Counted from the first letter of the stretch, positions 53,884-63,191 are shown. The stretch is DNA of 64,000 bases from Streptomyces aureus (GCF_000725495.1 NZ_KL647042.1:1-64000); one strand, 5' to 3'. The notes: generated by a model not told the origin, from the letters alone. Numbers and translations: made by a program.

Positions 53884-55686
53884 CTAGCCCTTGACGGGGG
53901 CCAGTTCGCCGATGAGCGAGGGGTTCTTGTCCAGCCAGGAGCGCACCGCGTCCTGCTGCTTCCCCTTGCCGGCCTTGTTGATCTCGGCTTCGAGACCGGT
54001 GAGCTGCTTCTCGGTCAGCCTGAAGTCCTTCAGCCACTTCCCGACGACCGGGTCGTCCTGGGCGAAGCCCTTGCGGGAGAGGGTGTGCACCCCGTCGCCC
54101 TTGCCCCAGGCGCCCTTGGGGTCCTTGAGCTTCTTCAGGTCGTAGTCGCTGTAGGCCCAGTGCGGGGACCAGAGGGTGACGACGATCGGCTCCTTCTTCG
54201 CGTACGCGCGCTTCAGCTCGGCCAGCATCGCGGGCGTGGAGCTGTCGACGACCTTGTACTCCCCGTCAAGTCCGTACGCCTTGAGCACCTTGCTCTTGAG
54301 CAGGCCCATCATGCCGGCGCTGGACTCGATCCCGGTGATCCTGCCGTCGAACGTCCCGGCCTTCCCCTTGAGGTCGTCGAGGGAGTCGACGCCCTTCATA
54401 TAGGCGGGCACCGACAGCTCCAGGGACGTCGGGCCGTACCAGGAGCCCAGATCGTCGAGCTGCTTGCCGTACTTCTTCCAGTACTCGGCGTGGGTGGTCG
54501 GCAGCCAGGAGTCGGTCTCGAAGTCGACGTCACCCTGGGCCAGGGAGGTGTAGAGCGGGCCGGCGTCGAACTGCCGGGCCTCCACCTGGTATCCGCGCCG
54601 CTCCAGGATCTCCTTCCAGAGGAAGGTGGAGGCGACGCCCTCGTCCCAGGGGATGTAGCCGATGGTGATCTTCCGGCCCTGGCCGACGTCCTTGCCGTCG
54701 GCCGCGGTGGCGGGCGTGGCCGGGCCGCCGAAGACGCCCATGCCGCCGGCGACGAGCGCGAGGACGACGACTCCCACGAGGGCGACGGCGGGGCGGGGCC
54801 GGTAGGACCAGATCCGCAGGCCCTCGGCGGCGCGGGCCCGGGCGGCGGCGCGGCGGCCGAGCGGGGAGACCTGGGTGCCGAGCGCGCCGGTCATGCGGTC
54901 GAGGTAGATCGCGAGGATGACGATGGCGACGCCGGCCTCCGAGCCGAGGCCCACGTCCAGCTGGCCGATGGCCTCGTTGACGTCTCCGCCGAGGCCGCCG
55001 GTGCCGACCATGCCGGCGATGGCGGCCATCGACAGGCCCAGCATGATGACCTGGTTCACGCCCGCCATCACGGTGGGCAGGGCGAGCGGCAGCTGGATGC
55101 GCAGCAGGGTGGCGCGCGGGGTGGTGCCGAACGCCTCGGCGGCCTCGACCAGTTCCGCGTCGACCTGGCGGATGCCCAGCTCGGTCATGCGGACCCCGGG
55201 GGCCAGCGCGAAGATCAGGGTGGCGACGATGCCGGCGGAGGCGCCGGTGCCGAAGAACAGGATCGCCGGGATCAGGTAGATCATCGCCGGCAGCGTCTGC
55301 ATGAAGTCGAGGACGGGCCGGACGACGGCGCTCACCCGGTCGGAGCGGGCGGCCCAGATGCCCACGGGCACCGACACGACGAGCGCGATGAGGGTCGCGA
55401 CGAGGACCAGGGAGAGGGTCACCATCGCGTCCTCCCACAGGCCGAGGGAGTCGATGAAGGCGAATCCGGCGAAGGTGAGGACGCCGGCGACGGTGCCGCG
55501 CAGCCAGAAGGCGACGACGGCGAGAATGCCGGCGAGGAGCAGCGGCTCGGGGGCCTGGAGGACCGCGTCGATGGCGTCGTAGGTGCCGGTGAAGACGGTC
55601 TTGAGGAGGTCGAAGAGCCACCCCATGTGGTGCAGCAGCCAGTCGACGGCCGCGTTGACGCCGTCGCCGAAGGGGATCCTAGGCAT
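53884..55686 (-). CDS. Glycine betaine/proline ABC permease fused to substrate-binding domain
   Basis: 600 residues. N-terminal ProW/OpuAB-type permease (about 1-300) with the EAA-like loop VDAELVEAAEAFGTTPRATL followed by IQLPLALPT. A membrane helix (about 298-318) then tethers an OpuAC-type receptor (about 330-600): ITIGYIPWDEGVASTFLWKE, FETDSWLPTTHAEYWKKYG and Trp residues suited to a quaternary-ammonium cage. Fused permease-receptor proteins are typical of OpuA-type osmoprotectant importers in several Gram-positives. ATG overlaps the ATPase stop by 8 bp. Substrate range (betaine, proline, others) is inferred. Confidence 0.93.
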   Translation of the reverse strand: MPRIPFGDGVNAAVDWLLHHMGWLFDLLKTVFTGTYDAIDAVLQAPEPLLLAGILAVVAFWLRGTVAGVLTFAGFAFIDSLGLWEDAMVTLSLVLVATLIALVVSVPVGIWAARSDRVSAVVRPVLDFMQTLPAMIYLIPAILFFGTGASAGIVATLIFALAPGVRMTELGIRQVDAELVEAAEAFGTTPRATLLRIQLPLALPTVMAGVNQVIMLGLSMAAIAGMVGTGGLGGDVNEAIGQLDVGLGSEAGVAIVILAIYLDRMTGALGTQVSPLGRRAAARARAAEGLRIWSYRPRPAVALVGVVVLALVAGGMGVFGGPATPATAADGKDVGQGRKITIGYIPWDEGVASTFLWKEILERRGYQVEARQFDAGPLYTSLAQGDVDFETDSWLPTTHAEYWKKYGKQLDDLGSWYGPTSLELSVPAYMKGVDSLDDLKGKAGTFDGRITGIESSAGMMGLLKSKVLKAYGLDGEYKVVDSSTPAMLAELKRAYAKKEPIVVTLWSPHWAYSDYDLKKLKDPKGAWGKGDGVHTLSRKGFAQDDPVVGKWLKDFRLTEKQLTGLEAEINKAGKGKQQDAVRSWLDKNPSLIGELAPVKG

Positions 55687-56758
55687 GGGCCTTCACCCCC
55701 TTGTCCCGTCCGCCGGGACACGGCCCGGGGGCGCCCCGCTCGTCGCCGAGGAAGCCGACCAGCCGCTGTCTGGGGACGACGCCGACGAGGGTGTGCCGCT
55801 CGTCGAGGACCGCGACCGGGTGCGCGAGGCGGGCGCTCATCGCGCACAGGTCCACGAACGGGGTGTCGGGGGTTGCGGTCTCGCAGGCGCAGTCGGCCTC
55901 GTCACCGCGCAGGTCGGTGTCCATGACCGCGGCGGCGGTCAGCACCCGCGAGCGGTCGACGTCCTGGGTGAAGGAGGCGACGTAGTCGTCGGCGGGCCGC
56001 ACGAGGATGTCCTCGGCCGAGCCGGTCTGCACGATGCGGCCGTCGCGCATGACGGCGATGCGGTCGCCGAGGCGCATCGCCTCGTTGAGGTCGTGGGTGA
56101 TGAAGACGATGGTCTTCGCGAGCTTCTTCTGGAGCTCGATGAGCTGGTCCTGCATGTCCCGGCGGATCAGCGGGTCGAGCGCGCTGAACGACTCGTCCAT
56201 GAGCAGCAGGTCGGCGTCGGTGGCGAGCGCGCGGGCGAGCCCCACGCGCTGCTGCATGCCGCCGGAGAGTTCGTCGGGCCAGGACTTCTCCCAGCCGGCG
56301 AGTCCGGCCAGTTCCAGGGCCGTGGCCGCCCGCTCGCGGCGTTCGGCGGCCGGTACGCCCTGGACCTCCAGGCCGTAGGCGGCGTTGTCCAGCACGCTGC
56401 GGTGCGGGAACAGCGCGAAGTGCTGGAAGACCATGCTGATCTTCCTGGAGCGGACCTCGCGCAGTTCGCGGGCGCTGAGCGCGGTGAGGTCCTGGCCGTC
56501 GAAGCGCACGTGTCCCGCGGTGGGCTCGAGCAGTCCGTTGAGCATGCGCAGGAGCGTGGACTTGCCGGATCCGGACAGGCCCATGACGACGAATATCTGC
56601 CCCGGTTCCACGGTGAAGGACGCGTCGATCACGGCGGCGGTGGTGCCGTCGGCGCGCAGTTCCTCGCGGTCGGCCCCCTGGCGGAGCCGTTCCACGGCCA
56701 CTTGCGATCGTCTTCCGAACACCTTGTACAGATGGTCGGCCTCAAGCCTGGATGACAC
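55679..56758 (-). CDS. Glycine betaine/proline ABC transporter ATP-binding protein
   Basis: 359 residues. Walker A GLSGSGKST, Q-loop VFQHFALFPHRSV, signature LSGGMQQRVGLARAL, Walker B LLLMDESFSALDPL, and H-loop FITHDLNEAM. The long insertion before Walker A and the C-terminal CBS-like region (about 270-350, MSARLAHPVAVLDERHTLVG) match ProV/OpuAA; tandem CBS domains sense ionic strength or c-di-AMP, though only about one CBS-length region is clear here. GTG 56758 follows GAGAGG. First gene of the two-gene operon. Confidence 0.93.
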   Translation of the reverse strand: MSSRLEADHLYKVFGRRSQVAVERLRQGADREELRADGTTAAVIDASFTVEPGQIFVVMGLSGSGKSTLLRMLNGLLEPTAGHVRFDGQDLTALSARELREVRSRKISMVFQHFALFPHRSVLDNAAYGLEVQGVPAAERRERAATALELAGLAGWEKSWPDELSGGMQQRVGLARALATDADLLLMDESFSALDPLIRRDMQDQLIELQKKLAKTIVFITHDLNEAMRLGDRIAVMRDGRIVQTGSAEDILVRPADDYVASFTQDVDRSRVLTAAAVMDTDLRGDEADCACETATPDTPFVDLCAMSARLAHPVAVLDERHTLVGVVPRQRLVGFLGDERGAPGPCPGGRDKGVKAHA

Positions 56759-56933
56759 AGGTGCCTCTCGTCGTGGCAGGGAACACGCCGAACGGTGGAT
56801 CTCCGTGTTCCGGGCTGCCGATGACGGTCGAGTACGTTGAATACACAACCGAGTTCGTTCAGTGGCCGCGCCTGCCCGGGCTCACACGGAGCAAACACGG
56901 GAGTGGTCCAGGTCACTGTCGGTGGCGTACGGC

Positions 56934-57875
56934 ATGATGCGGAGCGTGACTCCCCCGACGCGCCGCCTCATGCTTCTCGACACCGCCTCGCTGTACTTCC
57001 GCGCCTACTTCGGCGTCCCGGAGTCGGTGAAGGCCCCGGACGGCACCCCCGTGAACGCGGTGCGCGGACTGCTGGAGTTCATCGACCGCCTGGTCAAGGA
57101 CCATCGCCCGGACGACCTCGTGGCCTGCATGGACGCGGACTGGCGCCCGCAGTGGCGGGTGGACCTGATCCCGTCGTACAAGGCGCACCGGGTCGCCGTG
57201 GAGACCGAGACGGGTCCGGACGAGGAGGAGGTGCCGGACACGCTCTCGCCGCAGGTGCCGGTCATCGAGGAGGTCCTGGACGCCCTGGGCATCGCCCGCG
57301 TGGGGGTCGAGGGGTACGAGGCGGACGACGTGATCGGTACGTTCACCGGACGCGCCGCGGGCCCCGTCGACATCGTCACCGGCGACCGCGACCTGTACCA
57401 GCTCGTGGACGACGGGCGGGGGGTGCGCGTGCTGTACCCGCTCAAGGGCGTCGGCACCCTGCAGCTCACCGACGAGGCCTGGCTGCGTGAGAAGTACGGC
57501 GTCGACGGTCCGGGGTACGCGGATCTGGCGCTGCTGCGCGGCGACCCGAGCGACGGACTGCCCGGGGTGCCCGGCATCGGGGAGAAGACGGCCTCCAAGC
57601 TCCTCGCCGAGTTCGGCGACCTGGCCGGGATCATGGCCGCCGTCGACGACCCCAAGGCGAAGCTGACGCCCTCGCAGCGCAAGCGGCTCGACGAGTCCCG
57701 CCCGTACATCGCGGTGGCGCCGACGGTCGTCAAGGTGGCGGGGGACGTTCCGCTCCCCGAGGTGGACACCTCGCTGCCGCACGCCGCGCGCCACCCCGCG
57801 GCACTGGACGAGCTGGCGGCGCGCTGGGGTCTGGGCGGCTCGCTGCACCGTCTGCTCACCACACTGCAGGCTTAG
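56934..57875 (+). CDS. 5'-3' exonuclease (PolA N-domain/FEN-like)
   Basis: 313 residues. FEN/PIN-like nuclease: RRLMLLDTASLYFRAYFGVP, ACMDADWRPQWR, IPSYKAHR, GYEADDVIGTF, IVTGDRDLYQLV and the HhH helix GVPGIGEKTASKLLAEFG. Acidic metal ligands are all present. A stand-alone version of the polymerase I 5' nuclease, for flap removal in replication/repair. Start uncertain: tandem ATGs at 56934/56937 or GTG at 56946; the conserved domain begins just after. Divergent from the betaine ABC operon. Confidence 0.92.
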   Translation: MMRSVTPPTRRLMLLDTASLYFRAYFGVPESVKAPDGTPVNAVRGLLEFIDRLVKDHRPDDLVACMDADWRPQWRVDLIPSYKAHRVAVETETGPDEEEVPDTLSPQVPVIEEVLDALGIARVGVEGYEADDVIGTFTGRAAGPVDIVTGDRDLYQLVDDGRGVRVLYPLKGVGTLQLTDEAWLREKYGVDGPGYADLALLRGDPSDGLPGVPGIGEKTASKLLAEFGDLAGIMAAVDDPKAKLTPSQRKRLDESRPYIAVAPTVVKVAGDVPLPEVDTSLPHAARHPAALDELAARWGLGGSLHRLLTTLQA

Positions 57876-57913
57876 GTGAACACTTCTGACATGACCGATA
57901 CCGGTTCATGCAT

Positions 57914-57955
57914 GGTTACCGCATCGGAAGAGGTGCTAACTTAGGTAAGCCTAAG
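57914..57955 (+). promoter_or_regulatory. Iron-box promoter of the siderophore-interacting gene
   Basis: GGTTAC (57914-57919), 17 nt, TAACTT (57937-57942) forms a promoter; the -10 overlaps the palindrome CTTAGGTAAGCCTAAG (57940-57955), a close match to the DmdR/IdeR iron box (TTAGGTTAGGCTAACCTAA). Iron repression of the downstream gene is expected. Confidence 0.85.
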
Positions 57956-57975
57956 CATGTGAACAGGAGGCAGTC

Positions 57976-58812
57976 ATGGCAGAGCGCCCGGAACGCAAGC
58001 CCCGGAAGCCCCACTCCGCGAAGGTCGTGCGGACCGAGCGGCTGACCCCCCACATGCAGCGGGTGGTGCTGGGCGGCGACACCCTCGCGGACTTCGCCAC
58101 GAGCGGCAGAACCGACCACTATGTGAAGCTGCTCTTCGGCCCCCCGGGCCTCACCTATCCCGAGCCCTTCGACCTGGAGCGCATCCGCGAGGAGTTCCCG
58201 CGCGAGCAGTGGCCGGTGACCCGGACCTACACCGTGCGCGCCTGGGACCCCGAGACGCTCGAGCTGTCCCTGGACTTCGTGGTGCACGGGGACGAGGGAC
58301 TCGCCGGGCCGTGGGCCCTTCGGGCGCAGCCGGGCGAGGTCGTCCGTTTCATGGGACCCGGCGGCGCGTACGCGCCCGACACGAGTGCCGACTGGCATCT
58401 GCTCGCCGGTGACGAGAGCGCGCTGCCGGCGATCGCCGCCGCGCTGGAGTCGCTGCCCGACGCGGCCACGGTCCGCGCCTTCGTCGAGGTCTCCGGGCCC
58501 GAGGAGGAGCAGAAGATCGACTCCGACGCGGAGATCGTCTGGCTGCACCGCGGCGACCGGCCCGTCGGCGCCGCCCTGGTGGAGGCCGTACGGGCGCTGG
58601 AGTTCCCCGAGGGCCGGATGCACGCGTTCGTGCACGGCGAGGCCGGCTTCGTGAAGGAGCTGCGCGCGCTGCTGCGGGTCGAGCTCCAGGTCCCGCGCGA
58701 GGACCTGTCCATCTCCGGCTACTGGCGGCTGGGCCACAACGAGGACGGCTGGCAGGCCTCGAAGCGCGAGTGGAACGCCAAGGTGGAGGCCGAACAGGAG
58801 GCCCCGGCCTAG
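57976..58812 (+). CDS. Siderophore-interacting protein (ferric-siderophore reductase, SIP family)
   Basis: 278 residues. FAD-binding barrel with RTYTVRAWDPETLELSLDFV and VHGDEGLAGPWA; NAD(P)-type C-terminal domain with WHLLAGDESALPAIAAALES and the family ending SGYWRLGHNEDGWQASKREW. Reduces ferric siderophores in the cytoplasm to release iron. ATG 57976 with AGGAGG about 8 bases upstream. The upstream iron box makes it a DmdR1 target. No siderophore biosynthesis or transporter genes lie next to it. Confidence 0.94.
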   Translation: MAERPERKPRKPHSAKVVRTERLTPHMQRVVLGGDTLADFATSGRTDHYVKLLFGPPGLTYPEPFDLERIREEFPREQWPVTRTYTVRAWDPETLELSLDFVVHGDEGLAGPWALRAQPGEVVRFMGPGGAYAPDTSADWHLLAGDESALPAIAAALESLPDAATVRAFVEVSGPEEEQKIDSDAEIVWLHRGDRPVGAALVEAVRALEFPEGRMHAFVHGEAGFVKELRALLRVELQVPREDLSISGYWRLGHNEDGWQASKREWNAKVEAEQEAPA

Positions 58813-58860
58813 GACGTGTTGCGAAAGTCCCGCCTGCCGCGACTTTCGCAACACGCCCTA
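58810..58860. terminator. Long near-perfect palindrome after the siderophore gene
   Basis: 20-base arms (58810-58829 and 58841-58860) pair with a single mismatch; 15 bp are continuous (58815-58829 with 58841-58855). The left arm starts within the stop codon. It can act as terminator. The arms, GTGTTGCGAAAGTC and complement, look like a mobile-repeat (REP/MITE-like) sequence. Confidence 0.75.
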
Positions 58861-59060
58861 GACATCGGCCACTCCCCCGCCGTATCCGGAGGCGGACCCG
58901 CAACGCGGGTCCGCCTCCCGGCGTTTGCGCGGGCCGCGGGCACGTGAGGAATTGGGCCCGTCGCCGACACGGCCGCGACACGCGGGCGAAACAGGGTCTC
59001 CCTAATTTCTGTCACCCGACAGGAATCCGTTCGCCCTTCGCGCCGAAGGCAGGTGCCGCC

Positions 59061-60611
59061 GTGACCACCACCGCCCCCTCCGACGTACGCCCCGACCCGC
59101 CCGCGTCCCCGGACGACGCCTCACTGACCGAGTTCGGCTACCGCCAGGAACTGCACCGCAGCCTCGGCCGGTACGCCTCGTTCGCCGCCGGGTTCTCCTT
59201 CATCTCGGTCCTCACCACCGTCTTCCAGTTCTTCGCCTTCGGGTACGCGTTCGGCGGCCCGGTCTTCTTCTGGACCTGGCCGGCCGTGTTCGCGGGCCAG
59301 TTGGCGGTCGCCGCCTGCTTCGCGGAACTCGCCGCCCGCTACCCGATCTCCGGCGCGATCTACCAGTGGTCCTCGCGACTGTCGAACCCCTCCTTCGGCT
59401 GGTTCGCCGGCTGGATCATGGTGATCGGACAGATCGTGGTGGTCGCGGCGGCTGCCCTGGCGCTGCAGATGGTCCTGCCCGCGATCTGGTCCGGCTTCCA
59501 GCTGATCGGCGACGACCCGTCCCCCACCAGCCCCGACGGCGCGGCGAACGCGGCCGTGCTCGGCGTCGTCCTGCTCGTCCTGACCACGCTGGTGAACGTC
59601 CTCGACAACCGGGTGATGTCCGCGGTCAACCGGATCGGCGTCACCGCCGAGATCATCGGCGCCGTCCTGATCATCGTGCTGCTGTTCACCCACTCCGAGC
59701 GCTCCCCCGGCATCACGTTCCACACCGGCGCCGGCACCGGCGGCCTGTTCGGGGCGCTGATGGTGGGCTCGTTCATGGCCGCCTACGTGATGATCGGCTT
59801 CGACAGCGCCGGGGAGATGAGCGAGGAGACCCATCACCCGAGGCGCACCGCGCCCCGGACGATCCTCACCGCGCTCGGCGCCGCGGGCCTGCTCGGCGGG
59901 CTGATCGTGCTGGGCGGCCTACTCGCCGCCCCGAGCCTGACCGACGGCCGTCTCGGCGTCGACGGACTGGGCTACGTCCTGACCAGCAGCCTCGGCGACG
60001 GGGTCGGCCGGGCGCTGCTCGCCGACGTGGTGGTGGCCGTCGCGGTGGCGACACTGGCGATCCAGACCGCCGCCGGCCGGATGCTGTTCTCCATGGCCCG
60101 CGACGGCCGGCTCCCCTTCTCCGCCCGGCTCGCGAAGGTCGACCCGCGCACCGGTATGCCGGGTGCCCCCGCCGTGGTCGTCGGTGTCCTCGCGGCGGCC
60201 CTGCTGCTGCTGAACTTCGCCTCCCCGGACGCGTTCCTGGCGATCGGCACCACCTGCATCGTGATGCTGTACCTCGCCTACGCGATGGTCACCGGTCCGC
60301 TGCTGGTGCGCCGGCTGCGCGGGGGCTTCACCGCGCAGGGCACCGACGAGACGGGCGCCCCGCTCTTCTCGCTGGGCCGCTGGGGTGTCCCCGTCAACGC
60401 GCTCGCCCTCCTCTACGGGCTGTTCATGACGGTCAACCTGGCCTGGCCGCGCGCCGCGGTGTACGACCCGGCGGGCGGACACTGGTACTTCCGCTGGTTC
60501 ACCCTGCTGTTCCTCGGGGTGACGCTGGCGGTGGGCGCGGGGTACCGGGCGTTCGCGGCCCGGGCGGCGAAGGCGCGGACACCGGAGGCGGCCGAGGCCT
60601 CGTACGCTTGA
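59061..60611 (+). CDS. APC superfamily amino acid/amine permease
   Basis: 516 residues with about twelve membrane segments. The opening DDASLTEFGYRQELHRSLGR followed by YASFAAGFSFISV, AELAARYPISGAIYQWSSRL and MIGFDSAGEMSEETHHPRRTAP are characteristic of bacterial GABA-permease-like APC members. GTG 59061 with AAGGCAGG upstream. Substrate not identifiable; an amine role is possible given the gamma-glutamylation locus 12 kb away, but this is weak. Possibly co-transcribed with the pseudouridine synthase gene (3 bp gap). Confidence 0.9.
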   Translation: MTTTAPSDVRPDPPASPDDASLTEFGYRQELHRSLGRYASFAAGFSFISVLTTVFQFFAFGYAFGGPVFFWTWPAVFAGQLAVAACFAELAARYPISGAIYQWSSRLSNPSFGWFAGWIMVIGQIVVVAAAALALQMVLPAIWSGFQLIGDDPSPTSPDGAANAAVLGVVLLVLTTLVNVLDNRVMSAVNRIGVTAEIIGAVLIIVLLFTHSERSPGITFHTGAGTGGLFGALMVGSFMAAYVMIGFDSAGEMSEETHHPRRTAPRTILTALGAAGLLGGLIVLGGLLAAPSLTDGRLGVDGLGYVLTSSLGDGVGRALLADVVVAVAVATLAIQTAAGRMLFSMARDGRLPFSARLAKVDPRTGMPGAPAVVVGVLAAALLLLNFASPDAFLAIGTTCIVMLYLAYAMVTGPLLVRRLRGGFTAQGTDETGAPLFSLGRWGVPVNALALLYGLFMTVNLAWPRAAVYDPAGGHWYFRWFTLLFLGVTLAVGAGYRAFAARAAKARTPEAAEASYA

Positions 60612-60614
60612 CCG

Positions 60615-61574
60615 GTGCGACGCAAGCCCCGGATCCCGCCCACTCCCCTCCCCCAGCGCCACGGGGTCGACCCCGTGCGGATCAAGCTGCCGCCGGAGGG
60701 GAGCTGGGCCACCGCGCGGGCGTACCTGGTGGACCGGCTCGCGGCGGGCGACGGTGTGATCGACGCGATGATCGGCGAGGGGCTGATCGTCGGCGAGGGC
60801 GGCCGGCCGCTGACCGCCGAAGCCGCCTACGAACCGGGGATGTTCCTGTGGTTCCACCGAGAACTGCCCGACGAGGAGCCGGTGCCGTTCCCACTGGAGG
60901 TGGTGTACCGGGACGACCACATCGTCGTCGCCGACAAGCCGCACTTCCTGGCCACCACACCGCGCGGCAGCCACGTCGCCGAGACGGCGCTGGCCCGGCT
61001 GCGCCGTGACCTCGGCCTGCCGGAACTGGGCGCGGCGCACCGCCTCGACCGGCTGACCGCGGGACTCGTCCTGTTCACCGTGCGGCCCGGGGAACGCGGC
61101 GCGTACCAGGCGCTGTTCCGCGACAGGCTGATCGGCAAGGAGTACGAGGCCGTGGCACCGTACGACCCCGGGCTCGCCCTCCCGCGCACGGCCCGCAGCC
61201 GCATCCTGAAGGAGCGCGGGGTGATGGCCGCGCGGGAGGTGGCGGGCGAGCCGAACGCGGTCACCGAGGTCGAACTGGCCGAGTTCCGGGACGGGTTGGC
61301 CCGCTACCGGCTGATCCCGCGGACCGGGCAGACCCATCAGCTGCGGGTGCACATGAACACGCTGGGCGTGCCCATCCTGGGCGACCCGCTCTACCCGGTG
61401 GTGACCGGTCCGGTGCCGCCCGGCGACTTCCGGCGTCCGCTGCAACTGCTGGCGCGGACACTGGAGTTCACCGATCCGCTCACCGGCCGGGCCCACCGGT
61501 TCGCGAGCGGGCGAACCCTGGAGGCGTGGACCTCGTACGCGACCTGGTCGGCCGGGGAAGCCGGACAGCCGTAG
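60615..61574 (+). CDS. RluA family pseudouridine synthase
   Basis: 319 residues. Catalytic Asp in GAAHRLDRLTAGLVLF; downstream TGQTHQLRVHMNTLGVPILG and GDPLYPVV. S4-like N-terminal segment (SWATARAYLVDRLAAGDGVI) then the synthase core (about 95-300). Isomerises uridine in rRNA or tRNA; which one cannot be told. GTG start three bases after the permease stop. Confidence 0.93.
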   Translation: MRRKPRIPPTPLPQRHGVDPVRIKLPPEGSWATARAYLVDRLAAGDGVIDAMIGEGLIVGEGGRPLTAEAAYEPGMFLWFHRELPDEEPVPFPLEVVYRDDHIVVADKPHFLATTPRGSHVAETALARLRRDLGLPELGAAHRLDRLTAGLVLFTVRPGERGAYQALFRDRLIGKEYEAVAPYDPGLALPRTARSRILKERGVMAAREVAGEPNAVTEVELAEFRDGLARYRLIPRTGQTHQLRVHMNTLGVPILGDPLYPVVTGPVPPGDFRRPLQLLARTLEFTDPLTGRAHRFASGRTLEAWTSYATWSAGEAGQP

Positions 61575-61623
61575 GCCCGCCACCGGGCGCGCGGAGCACG
61601 GACCGCCGCGGGCCCGGGGCGCA

Positions 61624-61675
61624 CGGACCGCCGCCGCCCCGGGCGCGTGAGGTCCGTGCCCGGGGCGGCGGTCCG
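61624..61675. terminator. Bidirectional terminator between rluA-like gene and P450 gene
   Basis: Arms 61624-61644 and 61658-61675 pair over about 18 bp with one 3-base bulge (an extra GCC in the left arm). It lies between convergent genes; another GC hairpin lies just left of it. Confidence 0.8.
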
Positions 61676-61688
61676 GCCGCAGAGTGGA

Positions 61689-63191
61689 TCAGTAGCCGCG
61701 CCACCAGCGCAGCAGGCGCTGCCAGGCGCCCGGGCGCCCGGCGGGTCCTGCCGGTTCGGGGGCGGCCGGCCCGGTTGTGGGAACGGCGGGTGCGGACGCG
61801 GGGACCGCGGGTGCGGCGGGGGCCGTGTCCTCGGTGGTCACCTGCCAGGGGGCCCGCTGGGAGGGCAGCGCGCGCACGGACGGCCGCTGCATGACGTCCT
61901 GGGTCGGCTTGGGCTCGAACCGCACGGGCAGGTCGACGAGGTGGCGCGAGGACATGGTGCTGCGCCAGCGCAGGTCGCTCTCGTCGCAGTCGAGTTCGAC
62001 GTCCGGCAGCCTGAGCAGCAGGGCGTCGACGCCGACGTCGGCGATGGCGCGGCCGATGTCCTGTCCCGGGCACTCGTGCGGGCCGCCGCCGAAGGCGAGG
62101 TGGGAACGGTTGCCCTGCATGCTCGCGGCGAGGTCGGGCCGGATGCGGGGGTCGACATTGCCGGGCGCGATGCCGAACAGCAGCCCGTCGCCCTTGCGGA
62201 TGCGCTGGCCGCCCAGCTCCGTGTCCTGCTTGGCGAAGTAGCCGAGGACGGCGCTGAAGGGCGGCTCGTTCCACAGCGACTGCTCGACCGCCTCGGGCAC
62301 GGTCATCTGCCCGCCGTTGAGCTGGGCGCGGAAGCGCGGGTCGGTGAGCAGCATGCGCAGCACGTTGGCGATGAGGTTGGCGGTGGCCTCGTAGGCGGCG
62401 AGGAGGACGAGCCGCAGGTGCTGGGCGACCTCGTCGTCGGTGAGCCGGGCCGGGTGGTTGATGAGATGGGTGGTGAAGTCGTCGTCGGGTTCGGCCCGGC
62501 GCCGCAGGGTGTGCTGGGTCAGCAGGCTCATCACGTACTCGTTGCTCGCGATGGCGGTGTCGGTGCCTTTGAGCAGGTCGCGGGTGGCGTGCACCATGCG
62601 GTCGTTGTAGTCCTCGGGCATGCCGATGATCTCGCAGAGCACGGACATCGGCAGATGCTCGGCGAACTGTCCGACCAGGTCGGCCTTGCCGAGCGGGCAG
62701 AACGCGTTGACCAGGCGCTGGGTGGCGCGGTTGATGTAGCGCCGCAGGCTGCGGAAGTCGATGGTGGACATGGCGCCGGTGACGGCGCCGCGCAGGCGCA
62801 GGTGCTCGTCGCCCTCGGCGTGGGAGCAGATGGGCTGCCAGGCGATGTGGGGCGCGAGCGGGTGGTCGGCGCCCGCCGTCCCGTCCTGGACGGCGGTCCA
62901 CAGCCGGCTGTCGCGGGCGTAGTGCGCGGGGGTGCTGACCATGTGCAGGTTCTCGGCGTGGCCGAGGACCACCCAGATCGGGACGTCGTTGTGCAGCAGC
63001 ACGGGGGCGACGGGGCCGTGCTCGGCGCGCAGCTTCTCGTACAGCGCGCCCAGGTCCTCGGCCTCGGGCCCGTACAGACGGCGCAGTCCGCCCGGTCCGA
63101 CGCCGGGTCCTGCGGCGTGTGCGGGGCAGCCCGGCGGGGGGCCGAACGCGGGTTCTTCCGTACCTGTGGGGGTATGGGATTCGGTCGTCAC
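61689..63191 (-). CDS. Conservon-associated cytochrome P450, CYP157-like (RarE-type)
   Basis: 500 residues. Heme motif FGGGPHECPGQ with the axial Cys is intact. The K-helix ExxR motif is missing: the sequence reads EQSLWNEPP, as described for the CYP157 family. I-helix: VLLAAYEATANLIANV. The C-terminus has a Pro/Ala-rich extension of about 60 residues ending RPGAWQRLLRWWRGY. GTG 63191 has GGAG eight bases upstream. It closes the conservon operon; in S. coelicolor the equivalent is rarE of cvn9, which affects aerial mycelium formation. No ferredoxin gene is nearby. Substrate unknown. Confidence 0.9.
   Translation of the reverse strand: MTTESHTPTGTEEPAFGPPPGCPAHAAGPGVGPGGLRRLYGPEAEDLGALYEKLRAEHGPVAPVLLHNDVPIWVVLGHAENLHMVSTPAHYARDSRLWTAVQDGTAGADHPLAPHIAWQPICSHAEGDEHLRLRGAVTGAMSTIDFRSLRRYINRATQRLVNAFCPLGKADLVGQFAEHLPMSVLCEIIGMPEDYNDRMVHATRDLLKGTDTAIASNEYVMSLLTQHTLRRRAEPDDDFTTHLINHPARLTDDEVAQHLRLVLLAAYEATANLIANVLRMLLTDPRFRAQLNGGQMTVPEAVEQSLWNEPPFSAVLGYFAKQDTELGGQRIRKGDGLLFGIAPGNVDPRIRPDLAASMQGNRSHLAFGGGPHECPGQDIGRAIADVGVDALLLRLPDVELDCDESDLRWRSTMSSRHLVDLPVRFEPKPTQDVMQRPSVRALPSQRAPWQVTTEDTAPAAPAVPASAPAVPTTGPAAPEPAGPAGRPGAWQRLLRWWRGY

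Noticed and set aside
53258..53887. Plus-strand ORF of about 209 codons in the gap before the betaine operon
   Set aside because: Poor third-base GC at its start, no Shine-Dalgarno, no recognisable motif.
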